64,000 bases of DNA. Source: Synechococcus sp. MU1617 (GTDB lineage: Bacteria; Cyanobacteriota; Cyanobacteriia; PCC-6307; Cyanobiaceae). The stretch's first letter is position 1; each line of letters opens with the position of its first letter. The notes under the pieces were generated by a model that was not told the origin of the DNA, searched no databases, and saw nothing but the letters and a program-made list of their open reading frames with translations. The stretch lies in NCBI RefSeq assembly GCF_020514235.1, contig NZ_VTLB01000002.1, positions 372,001 to 436,000 on the forward strand, written 5' to 3'. Made by a program: the position numbers and the translations under genes. This document shows positions 54,291 through 62,437 of this stretch, one piece after another.

Positions 54291-55037
54291 ATGGCCCCAA
54301 CGCTCCGTCCCGGCAAGAGCCGCTGGCGTGGATTGGGGCAACTCACCCCCTGGCTGCTGTTGGTGGTGGGACTGTTGTTGGTGCGCTTGAGCAAGGGCGC
54401 TGGTTTCAGCGATGCCTACGCCCTTCTCAGCCGACCCTTCTGGCCTGGCTCTGCCCAGCGGGAATGGGTCACGGCCGCGTCGGATCTGGAGGAGCGCTCC
54501 CGTCTGCAGCTTTTGGCAGACGACAACCGCCGCTTGCGCGGTCTGCTGGAGCTTCAGCAAAATGGATCGGCCGAGGGCGAGGTGCCAGCTGCTGTGATTT
54601 CCCGCTCACCGCGGGGATGGTGGCAGCAACTGGAGTTGGGCAAGGGTTCGCTGCAGGGGTTGGGCCAGGGCGATGCTGTTCTGGGCCCTGGAGGTTTGGT
54701 GGGTCGTATCGCCAGCGTCACCCCGGCGACGGCTCGGGTGAAGTTGCTCACCGCGCCCGGCCACGAGATCGGCGTTTGGCTGCCCCGCAGCCGTCGCCAT
54801 GGATTGCTGGTGGGCCGTGGCAGCAGTCGCCTCTCGCTTCGTTTCATCGATAAAGACCCCGACGTGCGCCCGGGTGACTTAGTCGCCACGTCGCCGGCCA
54901 GCACCCTGTTGCCCCCCAACGTGCCGGTAGGCGTCATCCAGTCGGTGGATGAGCAAGCTGTTCCAGCACCCACAGCGGTGGTGCAGATGATCGCAGCACC
55001 GGAGGCGATCGACTGGGTACAAGTGCAAACCCGCTGA
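54291..55037 (+). CDS. mreC: MreC, rod-shape-determining protein
   Basis: A 248-residue protein with one N-terminal membrane helix (LTPWLLLVVGLLLVRLS), a coiled coil (about 55-85, SDLEERSRLQLLADDNRRLR) and the periplasmic double beta-barrel (VISRSPRGWWQQLELGKGSL, LGPGGLVGRIASVTPATARV, LRFIDKDPDVRPGDLVATS). It scaffolds elongasome proteins in the periplasm. It starts 4 bp after mreB and is followed 1 bp later by mreD. Confidence 0.93.
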   Translation: MAPTLRPGKSRWRGLGQLTPWLLLVVGLLLVRLSKGAGFSDAYALLSRPFWPGSAQREWVTAASDLEERSRLQLLADDNRRLRGLLELQQNGSAEGEVPAAVISRSPRGWWQQLELGKGSLQGLGQGDAVLGPGGLVGRIASVTPATARVKLLTAPGHEIGVWLPRSRRHGLLVGRGSSRLSLRFIDKDPDVRPGDLVATSPASTLLPPNVPVGVIQSVDEQAVPAPTAVVQMIAAPEAIDWVQVQTR

Positions 55038-55038
55038 C

Positions 55039-55548
55039 ATGGCTTGTCTGCACCGACAACCGATCTGTGTGGCTTCAGCCCTGGTGGTGCCGTTGCTGGC
55101 CTTGGCGTCGCCGCCTTGGTTGGCCATTGATGGGGTTGGGCCTGCCTGGGCTGTGCTCTGGCTGTTGCCCTGGGCTCTCGTGGATGGTCCGGTGTCGGGG
55201 GCGTTGGCGGGTGTGACTTTGGGGCTGGTGCTGGATGGTCTCAACCTCGGAGGTTTGAGTCAGGTGCCGGCGTTGCTGCTTCTGGGTCTGTGGTGGGGAA
55301 GGCTGGGGCGGCGTGCAGCACCGATTCAACGCAGCCTGAATCTGGGCTTGTTGGCCTGGCTTGGCTCGGTGGGTCTTGGTTTGTCGTTGATTCTTCAGCT
55401 TTGGTTGCGTCAAGGTGGCGCATTGGATCCCCTCACCCAGAGCTGGGGTCTGCAGACCCTTTGGTGCCAGGCCCTGGTGACGGGTTTGTTGGCACCGCTG
55501 TTGGTGTCGTTGCAGTTGTTGCTCTGGCGAAGGAGGGTTCCCTCATGA
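55039..55548 (+). CDS. mreD: MreD-like rod-shape membrane protein
   Basis: A 169-residue protein with about five hydrophobic helices. Sequence similarity in this family is low; the call rests on size, topology and position behind mreC. VDGPVSGALAGVTLGLVLDG and LSQVPALLLLGLWWGRLGRR fit the MreD pattern. The end overlaps the following lipoprotein gene by 4 bp (ATGA). Confidence 0.82.
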   Translation: MACLHRQPICVASALVVPLLALASPPWLAIDGVGPAWAVLWLLPWALVDGPVSGALAGVTLGLVLDGLNLGGLSQVPALLLLGLWWGRLGRRAAPIQRSLNLGLLAWLGSVGLGLSLILQLWLRQGGALDPLTQSWGLQTLWCQALVTGLLAPLLVSLQLLLWRRRVPS

Positions 55549-56852
55549 GGTTCACCCGACGGGATCTGCTGCTGGGGGCAGCGGCCCTAGGACTTGCGGC
55601 CTGCGGTCCCAGGACCCCACAGACCAGGGCCTTGGAGTTGTGGACCCTGCAATTGGCCCCCAAGTTCAACCCCTATTTCGCGGATGTTCTGGGGGACTGG
55701 TGCCGGCTCCATCCGGGCGCTCCTGTGCGCTGGACGGATCTGCCCTGGGGGTCGGTGGAACGCAAGTTGCTGGCGGCAGTGTTTGCGCGCACGGCTCCAG
55801 ATGTGGTGAACCTCAATCCGCCCTTCGCGGCCAATCTGGCCAGCAAGGGTGGCTTGGCCGACTTAACTCCGCTGCTGCCGGCTGACGCCGCTGGCCGCTA
55901 TCTGCCATCCGTGTGGCAGGCCTGCCGCGATCCCGATGCCGGGCAGATTGCCGTGCCCTGGTATCTCACGGTGCGGCTGAGTCTGGTCAACCGGGCCCTG
56001 TTGGATCAAGCCGGCATCCCAGCGCCGCCCACCCGCTGGGATCAGGTTCCGGCCTTTGCTCGTCGCATTCGCGAGCGCACGGGCCGCTATGGCCTGTTTC
56101 TCACCACCGTTCCGGATGACTCGGCCGAGCTCCTGGAAACCCTGGTGCAGATGGGGGTGACCCTGTTGGATTCCCGACGCCGGGCTGCTTTCGACAGCCC
56201 GGCGGGTCGTCGGGCCTTCCGCTTCTGGAGTGATCTCTACCGGGAGGGGCTGTTGCCCCGCGAGGTGGTGAGCCAGGGACAACGTCGGGCGATCGAGTTG
56301 TTCCAGAGCGGCGATCTGGCCCTGGCAGCCACGGGGGCGGAGTTCCTGCGCAGCATTCAAACCAATGCGCCAGGGGTGGCCGCGTTGACGGAGTCCCATC
56401 CCCCGGTGACCGGTGCTGATGGCAACGCCAATGTGGCCTTGATGACCTTGGCGGTGCCGCGTCAGAGCCAGCGCGCCCAAGAGGCCGTGGATCTGGCGCT
56501 GTTTCTGACCAATGCTGATCAGCAGGCGCGCTTTGCTGCCGAGGCCCGGGTGTTGCCGTCGTCACTGGAGGCCCTGGCCCGGGTGCGTGCCGCGTTGGAG
56601 CAGGAGGTTCCCGGTTCAGCCGCGGAGCGTCAGATTCGCCAGGCCCGTTTGTTGTCGGCTAGCACGTTGGAGCGGGCGCGGGTGTTGGTACCGGCGCTGC
56701 CGGGCATCAAGCGCCTGCAGAAGATCCTCTATACCCAGATGCAGCGGGCGATGTTGGCCCAGGTCAGCCCTGAGCAGGCGTTAACAGCTGCGGCGTCGGA
56801 ATGGAACAGATATGCCCGTTCTCGTTGGCCTGAGGTCGCCGGCAATTCTTAA
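55545..56852 (+). CDS. Extracellular solute-binding lipoprotein (family 1, sugar type)
   Basis: A 435-residue protein. The signal peptide is twin-Arg-like (MRFTRRDLLLGAAALGLAAC) with lipobox LAAC and Cys20. The mature part has LELWTLQLAPKFNPYF and FARTAPDVVNLNPPFAANLA, then GQIAVPWYLTVRLSLVNRAL and MTLAVPRQSQRAQEAVDLAL, typical of sugar ABC transporter binding proteins. No permease or ATPase genes are next to it. It is translationally coupled to mreD, which is unusual for a transporter component; ties to cell-wall growth are possible but unproven. Confidence 0.87.
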   Translation: MRFTRRDLLLGAAALGLAACGPRTPQTRALELWTLQLAPKFNPYFADVLGDWCRLHPGAPVRWTDLPWGSVERKLLAAVFARTAPDVVNLNPPFAANLASKGGLADLTPLLPADAAGRYLPSVWQACRDPDAGQIAVPWYLTVRLSLVNRALLDQAGIPAPPTRWDQVPAFARRIRERTGRYGLFLTTVPDDSAELLETLVQMGVTLLDSRRRAAFDSPAGRRAFRFWSDLYREGLLPREVVSQGQRRAIELFQSGDLALAATGAEFLRSIQTNAPGVAALTESHPPVTGADGNANVALMTLAVPRQSQRAQEAVDLALFLTNADQQARFAAEARVLPSSLEALARVRAALEQEVPGSAAERQIRQARLLSASTLERARVLVPALPGIKRLQKILYTQMQRAMLAQVSPEQALTAAASEWNRYARSRWPEVAGNS

Positions 56853-56944
56853 GACAATCGGTAAACGAGCTGCGCGGCAGGGTGTTTGCGTCGATCTCCA
56901 TGTCCTGACAGGTAAGGTTGCAGCTCGTTAAGGGTTTGATTCGG

Positions 56945-57706
56945 ATGACGGGCAACCTGCCCTCACAACCGAAAGCGACCATTCTTGTCGTTGATGACGA
57001 GGCGGCTGTTAGGCGTGTTCTTGTGATGCGTCTCCAGTTGTCGGGTTACCGCGTCATCTGCGCTGAGGATGGTGAGCAAGCCCTGGAGATGTTCCACAAC
57101 GAGTCCCCCGATTTGGTGGTGCTCGATGTGATGCTGCCCAAGCTTGATGGCTTTGCGGTATGTCGCCGCTTGCGGGCTGAATCATGCGTGCCGATCATTT
57201 TCCTTTCTGCCGTTGAAGCGATCTCCGAGCGAGTCGCTGGACTGGATCTGGGCGCAGATGACTATTTGCCCAAACCTTTCAGCCCCAAGGAACTGGAAGC
57301 TCGTATTTCAACAATTTTGCGTCGGGTGGGTCGGGGTAATGCTGTCGTTGAAAGCCGTGAATTGCCCACGGGGCAAGGTGTTTTGCGGCTCGGCGATCTG
57401 GTGGTGGATACCAACAGACGCCAAGTCACTCGCGGGTCGGAGCGGATCAACCTCACCTATACGGAATTCAGCCTTTTGGAGTTGCTGTTCCGCGATCCCG
57501 GCCACGTTGTGCCGCGGGCAGAAATTCTTGAGCAGCTTTGGGGCTATCCCCCCCGTCGAGCAGCAGACCTTCGCGTGGTGGATGTCTACGTTGCGCGTTT
57601 GCGCGGAAAACTGGAGCCTGATCCCCGTAATCCCGAGCTGATCCTGACGGTGCGGGGTATCGGTTACGCCTCTCAACGCATGGGCGAGGCCTCTGCTGCT
57701 GGTTGA
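56945..57706 (+). CDS. OmpR/PhoB-family response regulator
   Basis: About 253 residues. The receiver domain has ILVVDDEAAVRRVLVMRLQL, the phosphoacceptor Asp in DLVVLDVMLPKLDGF, and the Lys in GADDYLPKPFSPKELEARIS. The C-terminal winged helix has INLTYTEFSLLELLFRDPGH and RVVDVYVARLRGKLEPDPRN. It resembles the RpaB/Ycf27 group but its receiver differs from the RpaB proteins I know, so no symbol is given. No histidine kinase is adjacent. The ATG at 56945 fits the receiver start. Confidence 0.9.
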   Translation: MTGNLPSQPKATILVVDDEAAVRRVLVMRLQLSGYRVICAEDGEQALEMFHNESPDLVVLDVMLPKLDGFAVCRRLRAESCVPIIFLSAVEAISERVAGLDLGADDYLPKPFSPKELEARISTILRRVGRGNAVVESRELPTGQGVLRLGDLVVDTNRRQVTRGSERINLTYTEFSLLELLFRDPGHVVPRAEILEQLWGYPPRRAADLRVVDVYVARLRGKLEPDPRNPELILTVRGIGYASQRMGEASAAG

Positions 57707-57750
57707 TCAACCCGCGGGCGGGCAGGATGGCGCCCGACTGACCTGCTGCT

Positions 57751-59259
57751 GTGTCTGAGCTGCGCGACACCCGTCTAGAAAAGGCGAAGACATTGGAGGA
57801 GCTGGGGCAGGGTCCCTATGCCCTCACCTTCAGTCCCAGCCACCGCATGGCTGAACTGCAGGAGACCCATGCCGATCTGCCCAAGGGTGAAGAGCGGGAC
57901 GTGAGTGTTTCCGTGGCGGGACGGGTGATGACCCGCCGGGTGATGGGAAAGCTGGCTTTTTTCACCCTGGCCGATGAGACGGGATCCATCCAGCTGTTCA
58001 TTGAGAAAGCGGGTCTGGAGGCCCAGCAGGAGGGCTGGTTCAAACAGATCACCTCGCTGGTCGACAGCGGCGACTGGTTGGGGGTGAGCGGCACCCTGCG
58101 CCGCACCGACCGCGGTGAACTGTCGGTAAAGGTGAACGACTGGCGCATGCTCACCAAGGCGCTGCAGCCTTTGCCGGACAAGTGGCATGGTCTGGCTGAC
58201 GTGGAGAAGCGCTACCGCCAGCGTTACTTGGATCTGGTGGTGTCTCCCGACAGCCGGGAGACGTTCCGGCGCCGGGCTCGCCTGGTGAGTGGTATTCGCC
58301 GTTGGCTCGATCAGCGCGATTTCCTCGAGATCGAGACCCCCGTGCTTCAGAGCGAACCCGGTGGTGCTGACGCTCGACCGTTCGAGACCCATCACAATGC
58401 TCTTGACCTGCCTCTCACCCTGCGGATTGCCACCGAGTTGCACCTGAAGCGTCTGGTGGTGGGGGGCTTTGAGCGGGTGTATGAGCTGGGCCGGATCTTC
58501 CGCAATGAAGGGGTCAGCACGCGCCACAACCCTGAGTTCACCTCGGTGGAGGTCTACCAGGCCTACAGCGATTACCTCGGGATGATGGAGCTCACCGAGC
58601 AGATGGTCAGCGCGGTGTGCCAGGAGGTCTGCGGCACGACCACCATCACCTACCAGGGCACCGCGATCGATTTGGCACCGCCGTGGCGGCGCGCCACGAT
58701 GCACGAGCTCGTGCAGGACGCGACGGGGCTTGATTTCAGTAGTTTCAGCAGTCGGGAGGAGGCAGCTGCGGCGATGACCGCTAAGGGTTTGCATGCTCCT
58801 GAACTGGCCGACTCGGTGGGCCGTCTGCTCAATGAAGCCTTCGAGCAGGCGGTGGAGACGACCCTGATTCAGCCCACCTTCGTCACCGATTACCCGGTGG
58901 AGATTTCGCCCCTGGCCCGGCCCCATCGCAGCAAGCCTGGCCTGGTGGAACGCTTCGAGTTGTTCATCGTCGGCCGCGAGCACGCCAATGCCTTCAGTGA
59001 ACTCACCGATCCTGTGGATCAACGCCAGCGCCTTGAGGCTCAGCAGGAGCGCAAGGCGGCGGGTGATCTGGAGGCCCAGGGGTTGGACGAGGATTTCGTC
59101 ATGGCTCTGGAGGTGGGCATGCCCCCCACGGGCGGTCTCGGCATCGGTATCGACCGCCTGGTGATGCTGCTCACCGACAGCCCGTCGATTCGCGATGTGA
59201 TCGCCTTCCCGCTGCTGCGGCCGGAGTCCCGCAAGGGAGAACCACCCTCAGTGGAATAA
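57751..59259 (+). CDS. lysS: Lysyl-tRNA synthetase, class II
   Basis: A 502-residue enzyme. The N-terminal OB-fold anticodon domain ([20 protein letters not shown]) is followed by motif 1 ([20 protein letters not shown]), motif 2 ([33 protein letters not shown]) and motif 3 ([20 protein letters not shown]). The tail ends [12 protein letters not shown]. The start is GTG. Separated from the response regulator by 44 bp. Confidence 0.97.
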   Translation: MSELRDTRLEKAKTLEELGQGPYALTFSPSHRMAELQETHADLPKGEERDVSVSVAGRVMTRRVMGKLAFFTLADETGSIQLFIEKAGLEAQQEGWFKQITSLVDSGDWLGVSGTLRRTDRGELSVKVNDWRMLTKALQPLPDKWHGLADVEKRYRQRYLDLVVSPDSRETFRRRARLVSGIRRWLDQRDFLEIETPVLQSEPGGADARPFETHHNALDLPLTLRIATELHLKRLVVGGFERVYELGRIFRNEGVSTRHNPEFTSVEVYQAYSDYLGMMELTEQMVSAVCQEVCGTTTITYQGTAIDLAPPWRRATMHELVQDATGLDFSSFSSREEAAAAMTAKGLHAPELADSVGRLLNEAFEQAVETTLIQPTFVTDYPVEISPLARPHRSKPGLVERFELFIVGREHANAFSELTDPVDQRQRLEAQQERKAAGDLEAQGLDEDFVMALEVGMPPTGGLGIGIDRLVMLLTDSPSIRDVIAFPLLRPESRKGEPPSVE

Positions 59260-59286
59260 TGGGAGGAGTGGCATGGTCTTATCCCC

Positions 59287-59550
59287 ATGAGTGGAGAACG
59301 CGTCGGGTTTCGCTTCAAGCACGCTGATGCCGTGGTCAAGCGGAATCCCCAGGGCCGTTCCCGCCGGGGATGGGTGATGGAGCCGGTTGAGCAGACCACC
59401 AGTCGCGGTACCAAGATGCCCGCCTATCGCATTCGCTGGCGCGACAGTGAGCGCCCTGAAATCGTGCTGCAGCACATGTTGATTGCTGATCCTGACCCCA
59501 CGCCTCCGCCCGAGGGTGTCAGCCTTGAGCCCCCCGCTCCCAAGGCCTGA
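59287..59550 (+). CDS. Conserved cyanobacterial small protein, unknown function
   Basis: An 87-residue soluble protein. GERVGFRFKHADAVVKRNPQ, then GRSRRGWVMEPVEQTTSRG and KMPAYRIRWRDSERPEIVLQ suggest a small beta-barrel-like (SH3/KOW-like) fold with many basic residues; the C-terminus is proline-rich. I know it only as a conserved hypothetical protein near lysS in marine picocyanobacteria. It ends next to the convergent hercynine metabolism protein gene (1-bp gap). Confidence 0.75.
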   Translation: MSGERVGFRFKHADAVVKRNPQGRSRRGWVMEPVEQTTSRGTKMPAYRIRWRDSERPEIVLQHMLIADPDPTPPPEGVSLEPPAPKA

Positions 59551-59551
59551 C

Positions 59552-60031
59552 CTAACTCAGCCCTGCGTCGCGGCGCAGCTGTTGCAACTCTTGCTCCGCT
59601 TCGAACAACGCCCAGTCCTTCTCCAGTGTTGAGGGGCTGGGCGTTTGTTGTTGCTGGTGAAGCTCCTGCAGCTGTTTTTCCACTTCGGTGAAACGGCGTC
59701 CCAGGTCCTCCAGGTCGGCCCAAAGGGTGCGGCCCTGATTCATCAGGCTGGTGAGATGTTGTTCGGCCCGCACGGCCAGATCGACTGCGCCGGCTGCCCT
59801 GGCGCGGTCCACCCGGCTGCGCCAGGCCCGCACGTCCTCAGCCAGCTTCAGCAGCTGCTGGCGTTGCTGCTTCGCTTCGCTTTGCAGTTGTTGGCGTTGG
59901 CGTTGCAGGGCACCGGCCCGATCCTTGAGGTGCTGCTCGCTGAACAGGTTGTCTTGGACGGGGTTGTTGCGCAGAAAGGCGGAGAGCCTGGCGTCCAGCT
60001 CCCGCTCCAACTGCTCCAGCCAGCTGCTCAT
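59552..60031 (-). CDS. Hercynine metabolism protein (TIGR04376-like)
   Basis: A 159-residue, mostly coiled-coil protein (LFSEQHLKDRAGALQRQRQQ, then SRVDRARAAGAVDLAVRAEQ). No catalytic motif is seen. Proteins of this type occur beside egtB/egtD in cyanobacteria and carry the name 'hercynine metabolism protein' from that neighbourhood; the biochemical role is unknown. Starts inside the end of the small partner gene (4-bp overlap). Confidence 0.75.
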   Translation of the reverse strand: MSSWLEQLERELDARLSAFLRNNPVQDNLFSEQHLKDRAGALQRQRQQLQSEAKQQRQQLLKLAEDVRAWRSRVDRARAAGAVDLAVRAEQHLTSLMNQGRTLWADLEDLGRRFTEVEKQLQELHQQQQTPSPSTLEKDWALFEAEQELQQLRRDAGLS

Positions 60032-60261
60032 GCCTCGCCGGGGGTGGTGATCACTGGTTTTTCGATCTCTTTCTCCAGGGGCTCGATCGCAGCTGTTTTG
60101 GAGTTGAGGATCATCTGGGTGAGCTGCGCGGCTTTCACTTCGCCCACTTCACCTTCCAGTTCCCCCAGCCGATCAAAGGCGGCCATGTACACCGCTTCCA
60201 GGTCTTGGATTAGCTGCTCACGCTGCCGCTTGATCGCCTGACGCCGTTCGTCTGTTTTCAT
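60028..60261 (-). CDS. Hercynine metabolism small protein (TIGR04375-like)
   Basis: A 77-residue helical protein (RQAIKRQREQLIQDLEAVYM, then FDRLGELEGEVGEVKAAQLT). No signal peptide or catalytic residue is evident. It lies 45 bp behind egtD and overlaps the coiled-coil gene by 4 bp. The name comes from its steady linkage to ergothioneine genes in cyanobacteria. Confidence 0.75.
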   Translation of the reverse strand: MKTDERRQAIKRQREQLIQDLEAVYMAAFDRLGELEGEVGEVKAAQLTQMILNSKTAAIEPLEKEIEKPVITTPGEA

Positions 60262-60306
60262 GCCGCCTGAGCTCCTGGGCTCCGTCTATGGGATGAGTCT
60301 GTGGGC

Positions 60307-61260
60307 TCAGTTTGCCGGCAAAAGTAGATGCAGAGCCATTTGCTGGTGCGGATCGGTCCAGCGGCGTTCGATCCGCCAGCCGGCCTTGGCCGCGAGGGCG
60401 GCTGCGCCATCTGGGGAGTATTTGACGCTGTGTTCGGTGATCCAGGCTTCTTCCTGGCGGAAGAACCAGGCCTCGCCGCCCAGGTGCACGGTTTGGTCCT
60501 GCCTGCTCACTAGCGCCATTTCGATGCGCTGCTGCGCCGCCTGCCAGTGGGCCCTGTAGCGGAACTGCGTCGGATCAGCATCGCCCTGGAGGTCGCGGTT
60601 GAGCCGCTTCAGCAGGTTGTGCGCGAAGGCGGCGGACACCCCGGCGGCATCGTCGTAGGCGGCCTCCATCAAGGCCGGCTCGCGGGGTTGATCAAGCCCC
60701 AGCAGCAGCGGCCCTCCGGCCAGCAGCTGCCGGGCATTGCGCAGAAACTCCACAGCCTCCTTCGGGGTGAAATTGCCCAGGGAGCTGCCGGGGAAGAAGC
60801 CGATGCGTCGTTGTCCCTCCAGGGCGGGATGTTGAGGCAGCTGCACCAGGCGGGTGTGGTCACAGCAGATGCCCACCATGACGGTGTTGGGGTGCCGGGT
60901 AGCGAGCCCGGAGAGGGCCTCCTTCAGGGCACTGAGGCTGATGTCCAAGGCGGCGAAGATGCTGCTGCCGAGGGCTGTGAGCAGCGGGTCTACCTTGCGG
61001 GCGTTGCCGATGCCGAATTCCACCACCAGCCCGGGGCCCGTGGCGGCGGCGATGGCGGGCGCATTAGCCTCCAACAGGGTGATTTCCCGTTGGGTGAGGG
61101 TGTATTCCGGCTGCCGGCAGATCTCAGCGAACAGCCGGGATCCTTCGGCGTCATAGAGCAACCAGGCTGGCAGTTGGCGGGGGCTGCGTTGCAGGCCCTC
61201 CCGTACCAGACGTTGCAGATCCGCCGGGGCTGGGTGGAGGTTCAGCAAAGTGATGCTCAT
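60307..61260 (-). CDS. egtD: L-histidine N-alpha-methyltransferase
   Basis: Makes hercynine (trimethyl-histidine) from histidine and three SAM. The 317-residue protein has YDAEGSRLFAEICRQPEYTL, TQREITLLEANAPAIA, VVEFGIGNARKVDPLLTALG (SAM-binding), YIALDIS-like FAALDISLSALKEAL, FPGSSLGNFTPKEAVEFLRN and the C-terminal histidine-site segment around EHSVKYSPDG. The ATG overlaps the egtB stop (ATGA). Confidence 0.95.
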   Translation of the reverse strand: MSITLLNLHPAPADLQRLVREGLQRSPRQLPAWLLYDAEGSRLFAEICRQPEYTLTQREITLLEANAPAIAAATGPGLVVEFGIGNARKVDPLLTALGSSIFAALDISLSALKEALSGLATRHPNTVMVGICCDHTRLVQLPQHPALEGQRRIGFFPGSSLGNFTPKEAVEFLRNARQLLAGGPLLLGLDQPREPALMEAAYDDAAGVSAAFAHNLLKRLNRDLQGDADPTQFRYRAHWQAAQQRIEMALVSRQDQTVHLGGEAWFFRQEEAWITEHSVKYSPDGAAALAAKAGWRIERRWTDPHQQMALHLLLPAN

Positions 61261-62405
61261 CGGGCAAGACGGATGCCAGATGCCATCCAGCGGCTCGCTG
61301 GCGGGAAAAAATTCCGGTAGCTGTCGCGTTCGTGGCCTGGGGGTGTCAGCCAGCTGCTCCCCCGCAGCACCATCTGGGAGCTCATGAATTTGCCGTTGTA
61401 TTCGCCGATAGCCCCCTCCACCGGCCGAAACCCGGGATAGGGGCTGTAGGCACTGGCGGTCCACTGCCAGAGCACCCGGTGTGCGTGCTGCATGGCGCTG
61501 CCATGTAGGCCAGAGGCGTGCTCCCATTCCGCTTCGGTGGGGAGCCGGGCTCCATTCCAGCGCGCATAGGCATCCGCCTCGAACCAGCTGAGATGCCGCA
61601 CCGGTGCCTTGGGGTTGCGCCGGCGGCGGCCTGCCAGGGTGAATTCCTCGTTGTCTTCCCGCCAGTAGCGCGGCGCCTGCCACTGGTGCCGTTGCACCAG
61701 GGCCCAGCCTTCACTCATCCACAGCTCGGGCCGCCGATAGCCTCCCTCGGCGATGAAGGCGGCATAGTCGGCGTTGCTCACCAGGCTGCTGCTCAGCTCA
61801 AACGGCTCCAGCCACACCCGGTGCCGCGGCGTCTCGTTGTCGAAGTGAAAGCCGTCGCCCCGGTGGCCGATCTCCGCCAGACCACCGGGGCAGGGCAGCC
61901 ACTGCTCCGGCGCCAGCTGCAATTTCAGCTCGGCCTCGGGGTTGTAGACGGGTTCCAACGGTTGGCGCTGGAAGCCATCCAGCAGATCCATCAGCAGCAG
62001 TTCCTGGTGCTGCTGCTCGTGCTGCAAGCCCAGTTCCACCAGGGCCGTCACCACTTCAGGTGGATCCTGCAGCAGCGCTTCCAGCCCGTCATTGACCCGT
62101 TGGCGCCAGGTCAGCACGTCGGCGATGGCCGGGCGGCTGAGCAGGCCCCGCTGTGGCCGGGGATGGCGGGCGCCGACGGCCTCGTAATAGGAGTTGAACT
62201 GATAGCTCCAGAGCGGATCGCAGGCCTGGTGCCCTGGCGCATGGGGCTGCAAGACGAAGGTGTCGAAGAACCAGCTGGTGTGGCCCAGATGCCATTTGGG
62301 CGGGCTCGCATCCGCCATCCCTTGGAGCATCAGATCTTCCGGTTCCAGCGGTGCGATCAATGCTTCGCTGCGGCGCCGCACCGCCAGCAGAGTGTCCAGC
62401 AGCAC
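61257..62405 (-). CDS. egtB: Ergothioneine biosynthesis sulfoxide synthase EgtB
   Basis: Non-heme iron enzyme that joins a thiol donor to hercynine. The 382-residue protein has a DinB-like N-terminal domain with the likely iron ligands His42 (HLGHTSWFFDTF) and His129/His133 (LQHEQQHQELLLMD), then an FGE-sulfatase-like C-type lectin domain (VSNADYAAFIAEGGYRRPEL, RLPTEAEWEHASG, MVLRGSSWLTPPGHERDSYR). No egtA or egtC is adjacent, so the thiol donor may be cysteine or gamma-Glu-Cys from elsewhere. First gene of egtB-egtD-small protein-coiled coil. Confidence 0.94.
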   Translation of the reverse strand: MLLDTLLAVRRRSEALIAPLEPEDLMLQGMADASPPKWHLGHTSWFFDTFVLQPHAPGHQACDPLWSYQFNSYYEAVGARHPRPQRGLLSRPAIADVLTWRQRVNDGLEALLQDPPEVVTALVELGLQHEQQHQELLLMDLLDGFQRQPLEPVYNPEAELKLQLAPEQWLPCPGGLAEIGHRGDGFHFDNETPRHRVWLEPFELSSSLVSNADYAAFIAEGGYRRPELWMSEGWALVQRHQWQAPRYWREDNEEFTLAGRRRRNPKAPVRHLSWFEADAYARWNGARLPTEAEWEHASGLHGSAMQHAHRVLWQWTASAYSPYPGFRPVEGAIGEYNGKFMSSQMVLRGSSWLTPPGHERDSYRNFFPPASRWMASGIRLAR

Positions 62406-62437
62406 GGGCCCGATCCAACCTGCGCGGACCCTAGGGG

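Noticed and set aside
53309-54394. Long minus-strand frame (361 residues) opposite mreB
   Set aside because: An antisense shadow of a highly conserved gene; no motif and odd composition.
57775-59022. Long minus-strand frame (415 residues) opposite lysS
   Set aside because: High-G+C genes give long antisense frames. lysS on the plus strand has all class II synthetase motifs; the antisense product has none.
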